Source: Siphonodentalium dalli (Eukaryota; Mollusca; Scaphopoda; Gadilida; Siphonodentaliidae). From it: a stretch of 64,000 nt of DNA. A program made the position numbers and the translations under genes. The notes under the pieces are model-generated. The model saw only the letters and a program-made list of their open reading frames with translations, was not told the origin of the DNA and made no database searches. Location: positions 25,732,991-25,796,990 of the forward strand of contig CP136061.1 in assembly GCA_032622095.1 (NCBI GenBank), written 5' to 3'. This document shows positions 11,820-21,647 of the stretch, one piece after another (position 1 is the first letter of the stretch; every line of letters begins with the position of its first letter).

Positions 11820-12200
11820 CTGCCAAAATGGTGGCCAAAACCTGGAAAATGGTAAATATTGCCCCAGCATGCCATGTAATCGCTTACAAGTTGTGATTGA
11901 CGAATACAATTGGCTATGCTGTCTACATTAAATTTTAGCATTTCTGATGCACATTTGTTAAGTGTTACTAATGTAACCAATGACATTGCCAGAATTATTG
12001 GATTTTTATATCACAAAACTTGACATCAAAATTGGCAAAAATTAACTTTTCGAGTCTGGACCATTTATTCAAGTAAATGGGACTATCTTTGGTATCAAAG
12101 ATGTTTATTGATTTTGGTCTGTCTTAAATGCGTCACACTAATGTGTTTTTCGACAACATTACTCAAGATGGCTTCCAAAATGGCAACCACATTTGGTAAT
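11820..12200 (+). repeat. Dispersed repeat R5, copy 1
   Basis: Homologous, same orientation, to 27770-28140: GCCCCAGC, CAATCGCTTACAAGTTG, GGCAAAAATTAACTTTTC, CAAGATGGCTTCCAAA. GATGGC/GCCATC words recur throughout this family. Confidence 0.7.
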
Positions 12201-12519
12201 TTAGTTTTACACATATCCCGAGTAGTATTCTCTGTTCCCAAGAGTTAGCAAATTGTAACTCACTTGGTTAGTAACCATATTACTTAATCCACTGACTACT
12301 ACGTGTTTGATTCTCGTGGTCCCTGTACCTTCTGGGGCATGATTAATTCATTTAAATGATGTACTGAAGTGTGGACTTTTGCTAAAAATGTCTTTTGGGA
12401 CTCTGGCCATATATTTTAACGGAAAGGGCAGAATGTCTAAACGGAACAGAGTGAAACCATATTAGCATAAAAAATCAACTTAATTGTATGGTATATATCA
12501 AAATGGTATAGCCAGGGAG

Positions 12520-13022
12520 TTATTGTATGGTCATGAATGGAGCGAAGGAGGAGCCTATACGGTGATGGGGTGGTGTGTCCATGGTGAGATGTATATGTAT
12601 ACAAGGGGTGTCTGTATGGTCATGTGTCAGGTGATTAGCCATACAAGGATTATGTGTATGGTTATTGGAGTGGTGTATTCAGTATAGTACACTAGTTAGT
12701 TATTGTATGTCTCTTTCTTCAGTCTGTATCATGACATTAACCATTGCCCGTATGATTTGACTTCTGAAAGTTTGAGGCGTTGGCAGCATTTCACTGATTG
12801 TACCACATTTTTGTGTGGTACAATTCCGAATATCTAGAATTGTACCACAAAACGACATTCGTGTCTCCATGGGTATACACGATACTGACCAATCGGGACG
12901 AGCCTTGTATGTATGATTAGGCAAGGTCGTATTACAAGTATATATAGTGACTGTATGGTAATGTGTGGGATATACATGCCTACATTGGGTGACTATTGTC
13001 ACGGATGGGTGTATATGTATGC
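12520..13022. repeat. Degenerate ~60-bp minisatellite (GTGTATATGTATAC-rich)
   Basis: Repeated GGTGTATATGTATAC and TGTATGGTCATG blocks at roughly 45-60-bp spacing, the same family as 18180-18990. ORFs here come from the low-complexity repeat. Confidence 0.6.
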
Positions 13023-13440
13023 ATATGTTGGCTGTATGATCACGTGTCGGACTGCGGGTGTATGCATATATAGCATATAATATAGGGAGTGGTTGTATGC
13101 TTATGTACAATGTATATAGGTGTACATGGAATGACTGTATCATGATTCTTGAAGTGTAAATGCATACCTGGAGCATAGCTGGATGGTCTTTGGTGGTGTA
13201 TGGGTATATATGAAGTGCCCATGTGGTCATGGTTGCATGGCCATGGTTGCATATGTGATGTATATGCATCTCTACCATATTACGTTATGGGGTGTAATGT
13301 TATGTATACATATTACGTGATGTCATTGATGAACAATGGGGAGCTTCACCATGAATTATATTCCTAATAGGTGTATTACCGCATATTATGTCAAAGGGAC
13401 ACAATGCATTCTTTGTGAATATTAAAGGGAGACAATGCGC
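13023..13440 (+). repeat. Left arm of a ~400-bp inverted repeat
   Basis: Reverse-complement match to 16091-16491, from ATATGTTGGCTGTATGATCA at the outer end to GGGAGACAATGCGC at the inner end. The enclosed 2.65 kb holds a C2H2 ORF, a HINE-like array and homopolymer-rich DNA. Arms differ by point changes and small indels. Confidence 0.75.
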
Positions 13441-13728
13441 CGAATCTAGAACCGTTTCTCGGTTATACGCTGCATATTCGTATCGCCCGAATATATCTTT
13501 CTTCGTTCCTGACATAACTCCGTGTTTACTATTCTTATGTCTTTGTAGATTGTAGTTCGTCGATAAGATCTTTCTGCATAATTGGCAAATATTTAATCGT
13601 GTATTTTGGCTTGACGGAAATAAAGCGTGATCCAACCGAAAAATCGTAATTTTATTCCCAATGATTTTAGAAATTAGAGACACTCGGTAATCGGTCGGTG
13701 TCAAGGCCGTTAATTGTGCATAAATCAT
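13300..13728 (-). CDS. Hypothetical one-finger C2H2 protein (142 aa)
   Basis: An ATG-initiated 142-codon ORF with one textbook zinc finger at residues 48-69: C48-x2-C51-x12-H64-x4-H69, including ICQLCRKILSTNYNLQRHKN. The finger would bind one Zn ion and probably nucleic acid. The rest has no recognised domain. The 3-prime half of the ORF runs into the inverted-repeat arm (13300-13440), so the C-terminus is repeat-encoded. It may be a fragment of a transposon protein or a spliced host gene; no neighbouring exon was identified. Confidence 0.35.
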   Translation of the reverse strand: MIYAQLTALTPTDYRVSLISKIIGNKITIFRLDHALFPSSQNTRLNICQLCRKILSTNYNLQRHKNSKHGVMSGTKKDIFGRYEYAAYNRETVLDSAHCLPLIFTKNALCPFDIICGNTPIRNIIHGEAPHCSSMTSRNMYT

Positions 13729-13740
13729 AGATGTACTAAA

Positions 13741-14106
13741 CTGTTAAACTACTGAAAGGGTGTGCCTTTGAATGCAGAAAATCGGGAAATAGGTAACTGA
13801 GGTGTGGCAGATGCAAACCAAATGCAACAAACAGTCTATGACATTTAAATAAAAAATATGAAGTGTTTTCCATGTTACTGACATTGAAAAAAATCTCCCT
13901 GTTTTTAACTAAATTTTCCTAAATCTCCCTGTTTTTAACTAAATTTTCCTATTTCTGAGGACAAATCTCCCTATTTCCAATTATGAAAGTAAACAGGTCT
14001 GATATAAATAGATATATACTATAAAAAGGTACATACATATATCAAATATATCAACAATGGTTCAGAAATTTAAATATACATTGTACTAGTATATATATAT
14101 ATATAA
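13741..14106. other. No gene; short 30-bp tandem duplication
   Basis: AAATCTCCCTGTTTTTAACT plus ten more bases occurs twice back to back near 13889-13948, with a third partial start after it. (TA)n at 14090-14105. Confidence 0.5.
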
Positions 14107-14840
14107 ACCAGCCGATGAGCCCGACGTTATCCGGGCTATTCAAAAACCAAATTTCAAGTCGATAGCTCTACCCAGCCCGACGTTGTCCGGGCTATTCAAA
14201 AACCAAATGTCAAGTCGATAGCTCTACCCGTTTCCGAGATCTGGTCTGCGCATGCGCGAAGCTGGCGTCGCACGGGCTCGGCGACCCGATAAAATTCGTA
14301 TCCGGGGCAAGATACATTCACATACCAAATTTCAAGTCGATAGCTCCACCCGTTTCCGAGATCTCGTCTGCGCATGCGCGAAGCTGGCGTCGCACGGGCT
14401 CGGCGACCCGATAAAATTTATATCCGGGGCAAGATACATTCACATACTAAATTTTATGTCGATAGCTCCACCCGTTTCCGAGATCTCGTCTGCGCATGCG
14501 CGAAGCTGGAGTCGCACGGACTCGGCGACCCGATAAAATTCGTATCCGGGGCAAGATACATTCACATAGCAAATTTCAAGTCGATATCTCCACCCGTTTC
14601 CGAGATCTCGTCTGCGCATGCGCGAAGCTGGCGTCGCACGGGCTCGGCGACCCGATAAAATTCGTATCCGGGGCAAGATACATTCACATACCAAATTTCA
14701 AGTCGATAGCTCCATCAGTTTCCGAGATCTCGTCTGCGCATGCGCGAAGCGGTGGCCGCACGGGCTCGCCAATACGACAACGACCACCGCCTGGTCAAAC
14801 TACACACACGTACCAAGTTTCGTCCCGATCGGTCGATATA
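14107..14840 (+). mobile_element. HINE/pearl-like element with 122-bp satellite array
   Basis: The terminus GATGAGCCCGACGTTATCCG (hairpin GCCCG..CGGGC) is present twice, followed by about five tandem monomers of exactly 122 bp, then a distinct tail (ACGACCACCGCCTGGTCAAA, CGTCCCGATCGGTCGA). Each monomer contains CCGTTTCCGAGATCT and TGCGCATGCGC (at 14247 and every 122 bp to 14735). Overlapping ORFs of 84-123 aa arise because the monomer lacks stops; they are not genes. An internal satellite plus a hairpin terminus fits non-autonomous Helentron-type elements; class by inference. Confidence 0.65.
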
Positions 14841-15019
14841 ATTCTGATATATCCCTATATGATGTAGGGATAGTACAATTTCATATATTTATGTCATTCT
14901 TTCTTTCAGATTTGATGTACGGGTAGTATAATGTGATAATTGGTCATTCTTTATAGTGGAATCCATTAGTTTATATCAAAACAATGTTCTCCTTAGATTT
15001 TCTTAACCTGGGAAGGTAT

Positions 15020-15960
15020 AATAACCCATGCTAACTATGGGCATTATCCCCATAACAAAAATAAAAAATAAAAATAAAACCCTCGCTCCATCGATTCTCA
15101 AAAAAAATTGCCCGAGAATCAAAATACTTTTTTTTGGCCCAAAGTTTTAACATTTTTTTTATTTTTGTAAGTTTTTAATCTTTTTTTGAAATTTTGAAGT
15201 TTAAAATTTTGTTCTGTGTCCTTTTAACATTCATCCACAGTGAGTGCCGAGTGGATATAATAATGAATGGGATGCTGATGAAGTGATGAGAAAATTCAAG
15301 AAACTCCTAGAAATAAATCTAACGGTCGAAGATTCAGGCAATGATTAAATTTCAATAAACTTCATCAAAATGTTATTCTCGTCTTCGTTATATATTCATA
15401 TTTGGGTGGGAGAGAAGATATACGAGATATACTTATTGATAAAAGGTACATTAAGAGCCCGAAAATTTGAAGTTTTAAAATTGGTAAAATGTTATCTTCA
15501 TTCGTGAACAATTTGAAAGTTTTTTTTTTGGAAATAATTTAGAAGTTTTTGGAAATAAATTTTGTTTAAATTTTGTTAAATTTTTAAATTTTTTTATTTT
15601 TGAAAAAAAAAAAAAAATGGAAAATTTAAATTTATTTTCAATTTAGATAAAATGTTATCTTAATTCGTGAACAATTTGAAAGGTTTTTTTTTGGAAATAA
15701 TTTAGAAGTTTTTTGGAAATAATTTTTTTTTTTTATTTTTGTACATTTAAATTTTGTTTAAATTTTTGAAAAATTTTAAAGTTTTTTATTTTTGAAAAAA
15801 AAAAAAAAAATGGAACATTTAAATTTATTTTCAATTTAGGAATTTTTTAAGTTTTAACCTTTTTGTTTTTATTTTTGAAAAAAATTAAGTTTTGTAAGTT
15901 TTCAATCTTTTTTGGAAATTTTGAAGTTTAAAATTTTGTACTGTGTCCTTTTAACTTGCA
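15020..15960. repeat. Homopolymer-rich A/T tract with internal duplication
   Basis: Long A and T runs. A block containing AAAATGTTATCTT and TTCGTGAACAATTTGAAAG occurs at about 15486 and again at about 15648, and TTTTTGGAAATAATTTAGAAG recurs. No coding content. Confidence 0.55.
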
Positions 15961-16140
15961 CCCACTGCGAGTGCCGTGTGTCCCTTTAACATTCATCTAA
16001 AGTGAGTGCCGAGTGTCCCTATGAGCACCTCGTGTCACTTTAACATTATCATGCCGAGAGTGCCGTCCCTTTAACATTCACGCATTGCGAGCGCATTGTC
16101 TCCCTTTAATATTCACACATAATGCATTGTGTCCCTTTAA
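15940..16140. repeat. Minisatellite (GTGTCCCTTTAACATTCA-type)
   Basis: Five to six degenerate copies of GTCCCTTTAACATTCA with GAGTGCCG spacers, unit about 35-50 bp. A single related copy is at 15217-15247. It merges with the right inverted-repeat arm. Confidence 0.6.
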
Positions 16141-16491
16141 CATATATGCGGTAATACACCTATTAGGAATATAATTCAGGGTGAAGCTCCCCATTGTTCA
16201 TCAATGACATCACGTAATATACATAACATTACACCCCATAACTTAATATGGTAGAGATGCCTATACATCACATATGCAACCATGACCATGCAACCATGAC
16301 CACACTGGCACTTCATATATACCCATACACCACCAAAGACCATCCAGCTATTCTCCAGGTATGCATGTACACTTCAAGAATCATGATACAGTCATTCCAT
16401 GTACACCTATATACATTGCACATAAGCATACACCATTCCCTATATATGCATACACCCGCAGTCCCACACGTGATCATACAGCCAACATATA
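16091..16491 (-). repeat. Right arm of a ~400-bp inverted repeat
   Basis: Partner of 13023-13440; see that entry. Confidence 0.75.
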
Positions 16492-16679
16492 ATCACGAAA
16501 CGCTCTTTAAATTTGGAGAACCCCTTAAAAGAGGGGTTAAAGTTAAATTTCAGCGTAGCTCCATATCTAATATCAATAAGTGTGTGAATATGTACATATG
16601 TGCAAAGTTTCATGCTTTAGTCACAATTTGAACAATTGCCTTGAACTTTTTACTTAATCTACTCCACTACACAGGAATG

Positions 16680-16930
16680 TGGCGGTATCGGCGTCGGTGT
16701 GCCCTGGGCAGAGTACGAACGGGTATATATACTGTCGGTGTCGGTGTGTCCGGGACTGAGTACACTTACATGTATACATAAAGCACGCCGTATATACGGG
16801 CATGTGTCGGTGTCGGTGTGCCCTGGGCAGAGTATAAACGAATATATATGTATATGGCACACACATATAGAGTTGGGTTCTGAGATACTTCAGTAAACAG
16901 TAACCATACTTGCGCATGTCGGTGTCGGTG
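16680..16930. repeat. GTCGGTGTCGGTGT / CCCTGGGCAGAGTA minisatellite
   Basis: Four units of GTCGGTGTCGGTGT, three of them followed by CCCTGGGCAGAGTA- or CCGGGACTGAGTA-like sequence and a variable ATATA spacer. ORFs on both strands reflect the repeat. Confidence 0.6.
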
Positions 16931-16957
16931 TCCTACGTACACATATAGCTATATATA

Positions 16958-17445
16958 CTAGCTGATGGGCCCGACGTTGTCCGGGCTATTCAAAAACCAA
17001 ATTTCAAGTCAATAACTCCACCCGTTTCCGAGATCTGGTCTGCGCATGCGCAAAGCTGGCGTCGCACGGGCTCGGCGACCCGATAAAATTCTCGTATTCG
17101 GGGCAAGATACATTCACATACCAAATTTCAAGTCGATAGCGCCACCCGTTTCCGAGATCTCGTCTGCGCATGCGCGAAGCTGGCGTCGCACGGGCTCAGC
17201 GACCCGATAAAATTCGTATTCGGGGCAAGATACATTCACATACCAAATTTCAAGTCGATAGCTCCATCCGTTTCCGAGATCTCGTCTGCGCATGCGCTGC
17301 ATGGGCGTCGCACGGGCTCGCCAATACGACAACGACCACCGCCTGATCAAACTACACACACGTACCAAGTTTCGTCCCGATCGGTCGAGAATCGTAGATT
17401 TGTATTAATGACAGACAGACAGACAAACAGACAGACAGAGGTCTT
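16958..17445 (+). mobile_element. HINE/pearl-like element with 122-bp satellite, copy 2
   Basis: Starts CTAGCTGATGGGCCCGACGT, has about three 122-bp monomers, the ACGACCACCGCC tail, CCGATCGGTCGAGAATC and a (GACA)n microsatellite at 17410-17440. It faces copy 3, tail to tail. Confidence 0.7.
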
Positions 17446-17460
17446 CAAAATATATATGAG

Positions 17461-18060
17461 ATATGTTTGTATGTCTGTCTGTATGTCATTGATACAAATC
17501 TACAATTCTCGACCGATCGGGACGAAACTTGGTACGTGTGTGTAGTTTGACCAGGCGGTCGTCAACGTCGTATTGGCGAGCCCGTTCGGAGCCCGCTTCG
17601 CGCATGCGCAGACGAGATCTCGGAAACGGGTGGAGCTATCGACTTGAAATTTGCTATGTGAATGTATCTTGCCCCGGATACGAATTTTATCGGGTCGCCG
17701 AGCCCATGTGACGCCAGATTCGCGCATGCGCAGACGAGATCTCGGAAACGGGTGGAACTATCGACTTGAAATTTGCTATGTGAATGTATCTTGCCCCGGA
17801 TACGAATTTTATCGGGTAGCCGAGCCCATGTGACGCCAGATTCGCGCATGCGCAGACGAGATCTCGGAAACGGGTGGAGCTATCGACTTGAAATTTGGTA
17901 TGTGAATGTATCTTGCCCCGGATACGAATTTTATCGGGTCGCCGAGCCCGTGCGACTCCAGCTTCGCGCATGCGCAGACCAGATCTCGGAAACGGGTAGA
18001 GCTATCGACTTGAAATTTGGTTTTTGAATAGCCCGGACAACGTCGGGCTCATCGGTTAGT
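17461..18060 (-). mobile_element. HINE/pearl-like element with 122-bp satellite, copy 3 (inverted)
   Basis: Reverse-complement arrangement: (TGTC)n microsatellite, GATTCTCGACCGATCGGGAC on the minus strand, about four monomers, and terminus GACGTTGTCCGGGC..CTAACCGATGAGCC ending at 18060. Tail-to-tail with copy 2, making an 1.1-kb imperfect palindrome. Confidence 0.7.
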
Positions 18061-18076
18061 ATATATATATATATAT

Positions 18077-18112
<36 letters not shown>
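18057..18112. repeat. (AT)n microsatellite
   Basis: About 50 bp of nearly pure AT at the terminus of HINE-like copy 3. Confidence 0.9.
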
Positions 18113-18116
<4 letters not shown>

Positions 18117-18179
18117 CCGTGTCGATAATATATATGGAGAAATATATATGATTTCGTGTATTCTTACATGAAGGACCTA

Positions 18180-18990
18180 CCATATGTGGTATGTATGTGC
18201 ATCTTTGCTGTTGGTGCATTGTCACTAAGGGGTATATATGTATACAGGGAGTCGCTGTATGATCATGGATCGGATGTATGAGTATACAGCGAATGGCTGA
18301 ATTGTCATGCGTGAGGTGTATGCAAGTTTGGAGTATACAAATGGCCATGTGGTATTGGTGTATCCATTCAATGCTGAGGTGTATATGTATACATTGAATG
18401 ACTCTATGGCCATGTGTGGGGTGTATATGTATATCTTGAGTGGCTATATGGCATGTATGTGGCAAATAGGTATTAGGGAGATACCATATGGCCGATGGTG
18501 AGGTGGTGTAAATGGTACGGGTATGTCTTGAAGGATCGTATGGCAATTAGTGAGGTGACCATGCATGACCACTGGTGAGGTATATATGTATACCTGGAGT
18601 GACTTTATATGCATGGGTGGGGTGCATATGTATATCTTTAGTGGCTATATGACCAATGGTGATGTGAATTGGTAAACAATGATTGACTATATGACCACGA
18701 ATGTGGTTATGAGTATACAGCGAGTGGCTGAGTTGTCATGCGTGAGGTGTTTTTGCAAGCCTGGGTGTATGAATGGTCGTGTGAGTGGGGTATTGGTATA
18801 TATAGAACGTCTGTATGGCCATTGGTGATGCGTATATGTGTACTTGGAGTGACTCTATTGTTATGGTGTGGTGTATATGTATAGCTTGAGTGACTACATG
18901 GCCATGGGTGTGGCAACAATATATACATGGAGTAATTGTATGGCCAATGATGAAGCGAATATGTATACATGAAGTGATTATTTGATATTT
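18180..18990. repeat. Degenerate ~60-bp minisatellite, second block
   Basis: A dozen or more copies of a GGTGTATATGTATAC..GAGTGACT..TATGGCCATG unit with heavy divergence, the same family as 12520-13022. The two blocks flank the inverted-repeat and satellite region. Confidence 0.65.
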
Positions 18991-19876
18991 TGATATTAGC
19001 TATGTGATATATGTGATACAAAATTGTTTATCAAAACATGTGGAAATACAACTATTCATCCCAGTTCATCCCAGTTTGAATAATACTGCTGATACCAAAC
19101 ATAACCATGATATACCAATGGCAGGCTGGTAGCCACTGCCTGAAGTAATAGGCTTCGTAATAATTGGGAATAACATATGGATGGATAGCCCAATCTCACT
19201 TCTTTTTTGCTCACGATATCAGTGACGATAAAAATCTTTGTTACTGTGATTAACATTGCAAGCTGATCCACATTAACTTGGAAAACAATTTGAAATTGTT
19301 CAAGCTGGCCCGGCTGGCCTTCAATTTATATGTTAAGATTTTATGTTTTACGTTGTCAAAAGTCTATTTTATTCCATTATGTATTATATCTTTATTTCCA
19401 TGTCCCATATGGTCAAGTGCATGTTATTTCATTTTATCTCTTATTTTCAGCTGAGTTCTGCATAGTTATTCTTATTTTATTGTATCAGTGGATGGAACCC
19501 TGATTAAATTTTATTTTTCCAATAGAGCAGTTGCTTGTTCTATCAAGTTGAATTTGGGTTATTGTTGGCCACTGTTCAACTGATCCAACTTCTGATGACC
19601 TCTATATATATTATAGCATTGCTATTAACTATATATGACCTGTTTCTGTTCAAAACACGTCAAAATAAGACTCAATAGCAGAAATGGAAAAAAGATGTGG
19701 CACAAGGAAAAAACTGCTTTTCGGACCCGAGAGACACCCACCCACCCCATCATACGTGCCTGAAAAAAATTTCCGACCCCCCCCCCCTGGTAAGGTGAGA
19801 ATTTACTTTTTTTTTACTAAGTTGGTGTCAAATCGGGTACAGCATTTTAAGCCGGGAAAATTAATTCTGAATCCCT
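18991..19876. other. No gene recognised
   Basis: AT-rich sequence with a 10-C run at 19779-19788. Short ORFs have no family signature. Confidence 0.4.
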
Positions 19877-20078
19877 GCTAACAGCGAGATATGAATTCCG
19901 CGCACCGCCTGGAAATCAATTCACGCGGGATTCGGGCCATTTCAAGGCGGCGCGCGGAGTTCGTATCCCGCTGTTAGATATGAATTCCGCGCACCGCCTG
20001 AAAATTAATTCGCGCGGAATTCGGGCCATTTCAAGGAATGCTATATAGCTGTGCGCGGAGTTCACATCCCGCTCTTAC
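19877..20078. repeat. Tandem pair of ~100-bp CpG-rich fold-backs
   Basis: Each half opens GATATGAATTCCGCGCACCG and closes with the near complement (GCGCGGAGTTC..ATCCCGCT). The same fold-back unit occurs twice in a row. EcoRI-like GAATTC and GCGCGC words dominate. Confidence 0.65.
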
Positions 20079-20169
20079 CATGGAATCGGGATGTATTCCC
20101 CCGTCTTAAAAATGCTCTAATACTGATGAATACTGACCGACATACCGACATTTATTTCATAAGCACAAG

Positions 20170-20461
20170 ACACAGGAAATCTCCGGAATATAGAATGGTG
20201 ATTGAGCTTGATGAATATTTATTCTGGGTTTTTAGTATTCGAGTTACACGTGTGGAGACCGGCGTATAATAGATATGTAAATTTTCGTCTTCAGCGTTTT
20301 TAACTCTCGAATGTTGGATGAGCTCGATCAATATTCATTCTGGGTTTTGAGTATTCGAATTACACGTATGTGGACCGCGAACTCCCCGGAGTATGGTAGA
20401 TATGTAAATTTTCGTCTTCAGCGCTTTTCACTCTCGAATATTGGGTGAGCTCGATCCTTAT
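20170..20461. repeat. Two ~140-bp tandem units flanking the 4.9-kb element
   Basis: Units share ATTCTGGGTTTT..GTATTCGA, ACACGTGTGGA-like, and AGATATGTAAATTTTCGTCT followed by TCAGCG. Partial relatives are at 25860-25905 and 26910-27000, on the far side of the mobile element. Confidence 0.65.
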
Positions 20462-20912
20462 GGTTACACTGGTGTAAATACTATAGCCAGCTCCCCCTGC
20501 GGTTGCGGGAGGAGTATAGAGTTTCACAGTTAAAACACTCTGGGCTGTGATTGGTTGCATGAATTAAATGTAAACTGTTGACAAAAATTCAAGGAATCAT
20601 TCTCCCACAAACTTCATTTGCCAAGAGGCCCATTCATTAAAGGTGAAGTCTGTTGTGGCTGTTTAGAAATTTTAAGTGTGATTGAAAAAATGACAATATT
20701 TTTTTAGTGCGGAACTGACCCTAGTCATGAAAAAACGAAAATTTGAAGTGGATTCCCTGCTAGACGGTGTTGATTTTTTTATTGGGAAAGTTTCCACAGA
20801 TGTCAAGCTCACATAATCCGAAGGCAGTTTGAACAGTTTCCATTTGACCTCTGATGCAGATCAACAAACGTTAACATTGAAGCCTATGGGAAATATTTAC
20901 ACCAGTGTAACC
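20462..20912 (+). repeat. Left 451-bp terminal direct repeat
   Basis: Bounded by 19-bp inverted termini (GGTTACACTGGTGTAAATA), so it is itself shaped like a MITE. The terminus is internally near-palindromic (TTACACTGGTGTAA). Its right end is 28 bp from the first ATG of the nuclease gene, so any promoter for that gene must lie in this repeat. Confidence 0.9.
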
Positions 20913-20940
20913 TAAAGGTATTTATCCAGTTCCTGATAGC

Positions 20941-21381
20941 ATGTCCCAAATCCAATTTTTAAACACACATTTAAGAATAAACATGGAGGAGAGTCAATTT
21001 TATGATTTTTACAATGCGAAATTATCCGAAAAATCGAGATTTGAGGGGTTGTTCGACTGTCGCGTTTGGACAGGTCGGACAAGAAAGGACGGTTATGGAT
21101 ATTTATATGTCAAGTTCCCTTCGAGTTATAATTCTGAGCCCGGTCAGCCGAGAAAGGATTGGGGTGTCCACCGAATAGCATTCGTCATAAAACACAGACT
21201 CGCGATGTCTCCACCCGCCTATTACCCTGGCAGCCTCGAACTTAGTCACATATGCCATAGGAAGACATGTGTAAATCCCGACCACATTGTTATGGAAAGC
21301 CATGAAAAAAATGTTGAACGACGCCATTGCGAGGGACAGAAATATTGCACTAGGGCACATAGACCCTTTTGTCTGATTTGA
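20941..21381 (+). CDS. His-Cys-box (I-PpoI-type, beta-beta-alpha-Me) homing-type endonuclease, 146 aa
   Basis: An intact 146-codon ORF. The core LSHICHRKTCVNPDHIVMES carries the candidate catalytic His103, and Asn124 is the expected metal ligand. Zinc ligands for site 1 are Cys40, Cys105, Cys110 and His115; for site 2 Cys130, Cys136, His140 and Cys144. From His103, the ligands at +2, +7, +12, +21 and +27 match I-PpoI exactly, and the last three are shifted by at most one residue. The RVWTGRTRKDGYGYLYV strand region is typical of the HNH superfamily. The predicted activity is a metal-dependent double-strand DNA nick or cut. Met15 (20983), with a stronger start context, is an alternative start. 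The gene converges on the transposase, leaving about 20 bp between stops. A small intact nuclease beside a transposase may serve cleavage, targeting or copy-number gain; that role is inference. Confidence 0.85.
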   Translation: MSQIQFLNTHLRINMEESQFYDFYNAKLSEKSRFEGLFDCRVWTGRTRKDGYGYLYVKFPSSYNSEPGQPRKDWGVHRIAFVIKHRLAMSPPAYYPGSLELSHICHRKTCVNPDHIVMESHEKNVERRHCEGQKYCTRAHRPFCLI

Positions 21382-21401
21382 GTTAAAGAGAAAGGTACAT
21401 T

Positions 21402-21647
21402 TCACCTCCTTGGTTTAACCCTTTTCCACTTGGATGACTTAGTGTATGTGTGTTCCTTTAACTGTTTGGGACATGCTTCAGGTGGAATCATGATATCCTT
21501 CTGATAGGCAATTTCCTCACTATGTTTGTCGTAGAGAGCATATAACTTTGCCCTCCTGTCCACTCTTGCCCGTTTGGACTTTTTGGTCATTTTATATGAT
21601 CTCAAGTCATTTCCAGCCTTCTGCACTGCTGCAAGTCTTTTGGACAC
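21402..21647 (-). CDS. Transposase C-terminal segment in a shifted frame
   Basis: Overlaps the end of the main exon in another frame and continues for about 80 codons (SKRLAAVQKAGNDLRSYKMT, then KKSKRARVDRRAKLYALYDK and HSEEIAYQKDI). The basic, DNA-binding-like tail looks like the natural continuation of the transposase. The frame switch lies near AAAGTGTCCAAAAGAC at about 21640-21660, in A-rich sequence. It may be a disabling indel, a sequencing error or ribosomal frameshifting; no intron fits. Confidence 0.55.
   Translation of the reverse strand: MSKRLAAVQKAGNDLRSYKMTKKSKRARVDRRAKLYALYDKHSEEIAYQKDIMIPPEACPKQLKEHTYTKSSKWKRVKPRR

Noticed and set aside
14252..14926. Overlapping 84-123-aa ORFs
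   Set aside because: 122-bp satellite monomers without stops; the frame shifts at each monomer.
16659..16917. ORFs with HTD/TDTDT repeats
   Set aside because: Translations of the GTCGGTGTCGGTGT minisatellite.
21103..21405. 100-aa minus-strand ORF
   Set aside because: Shadow of the His-Cys-box nuclease gene.
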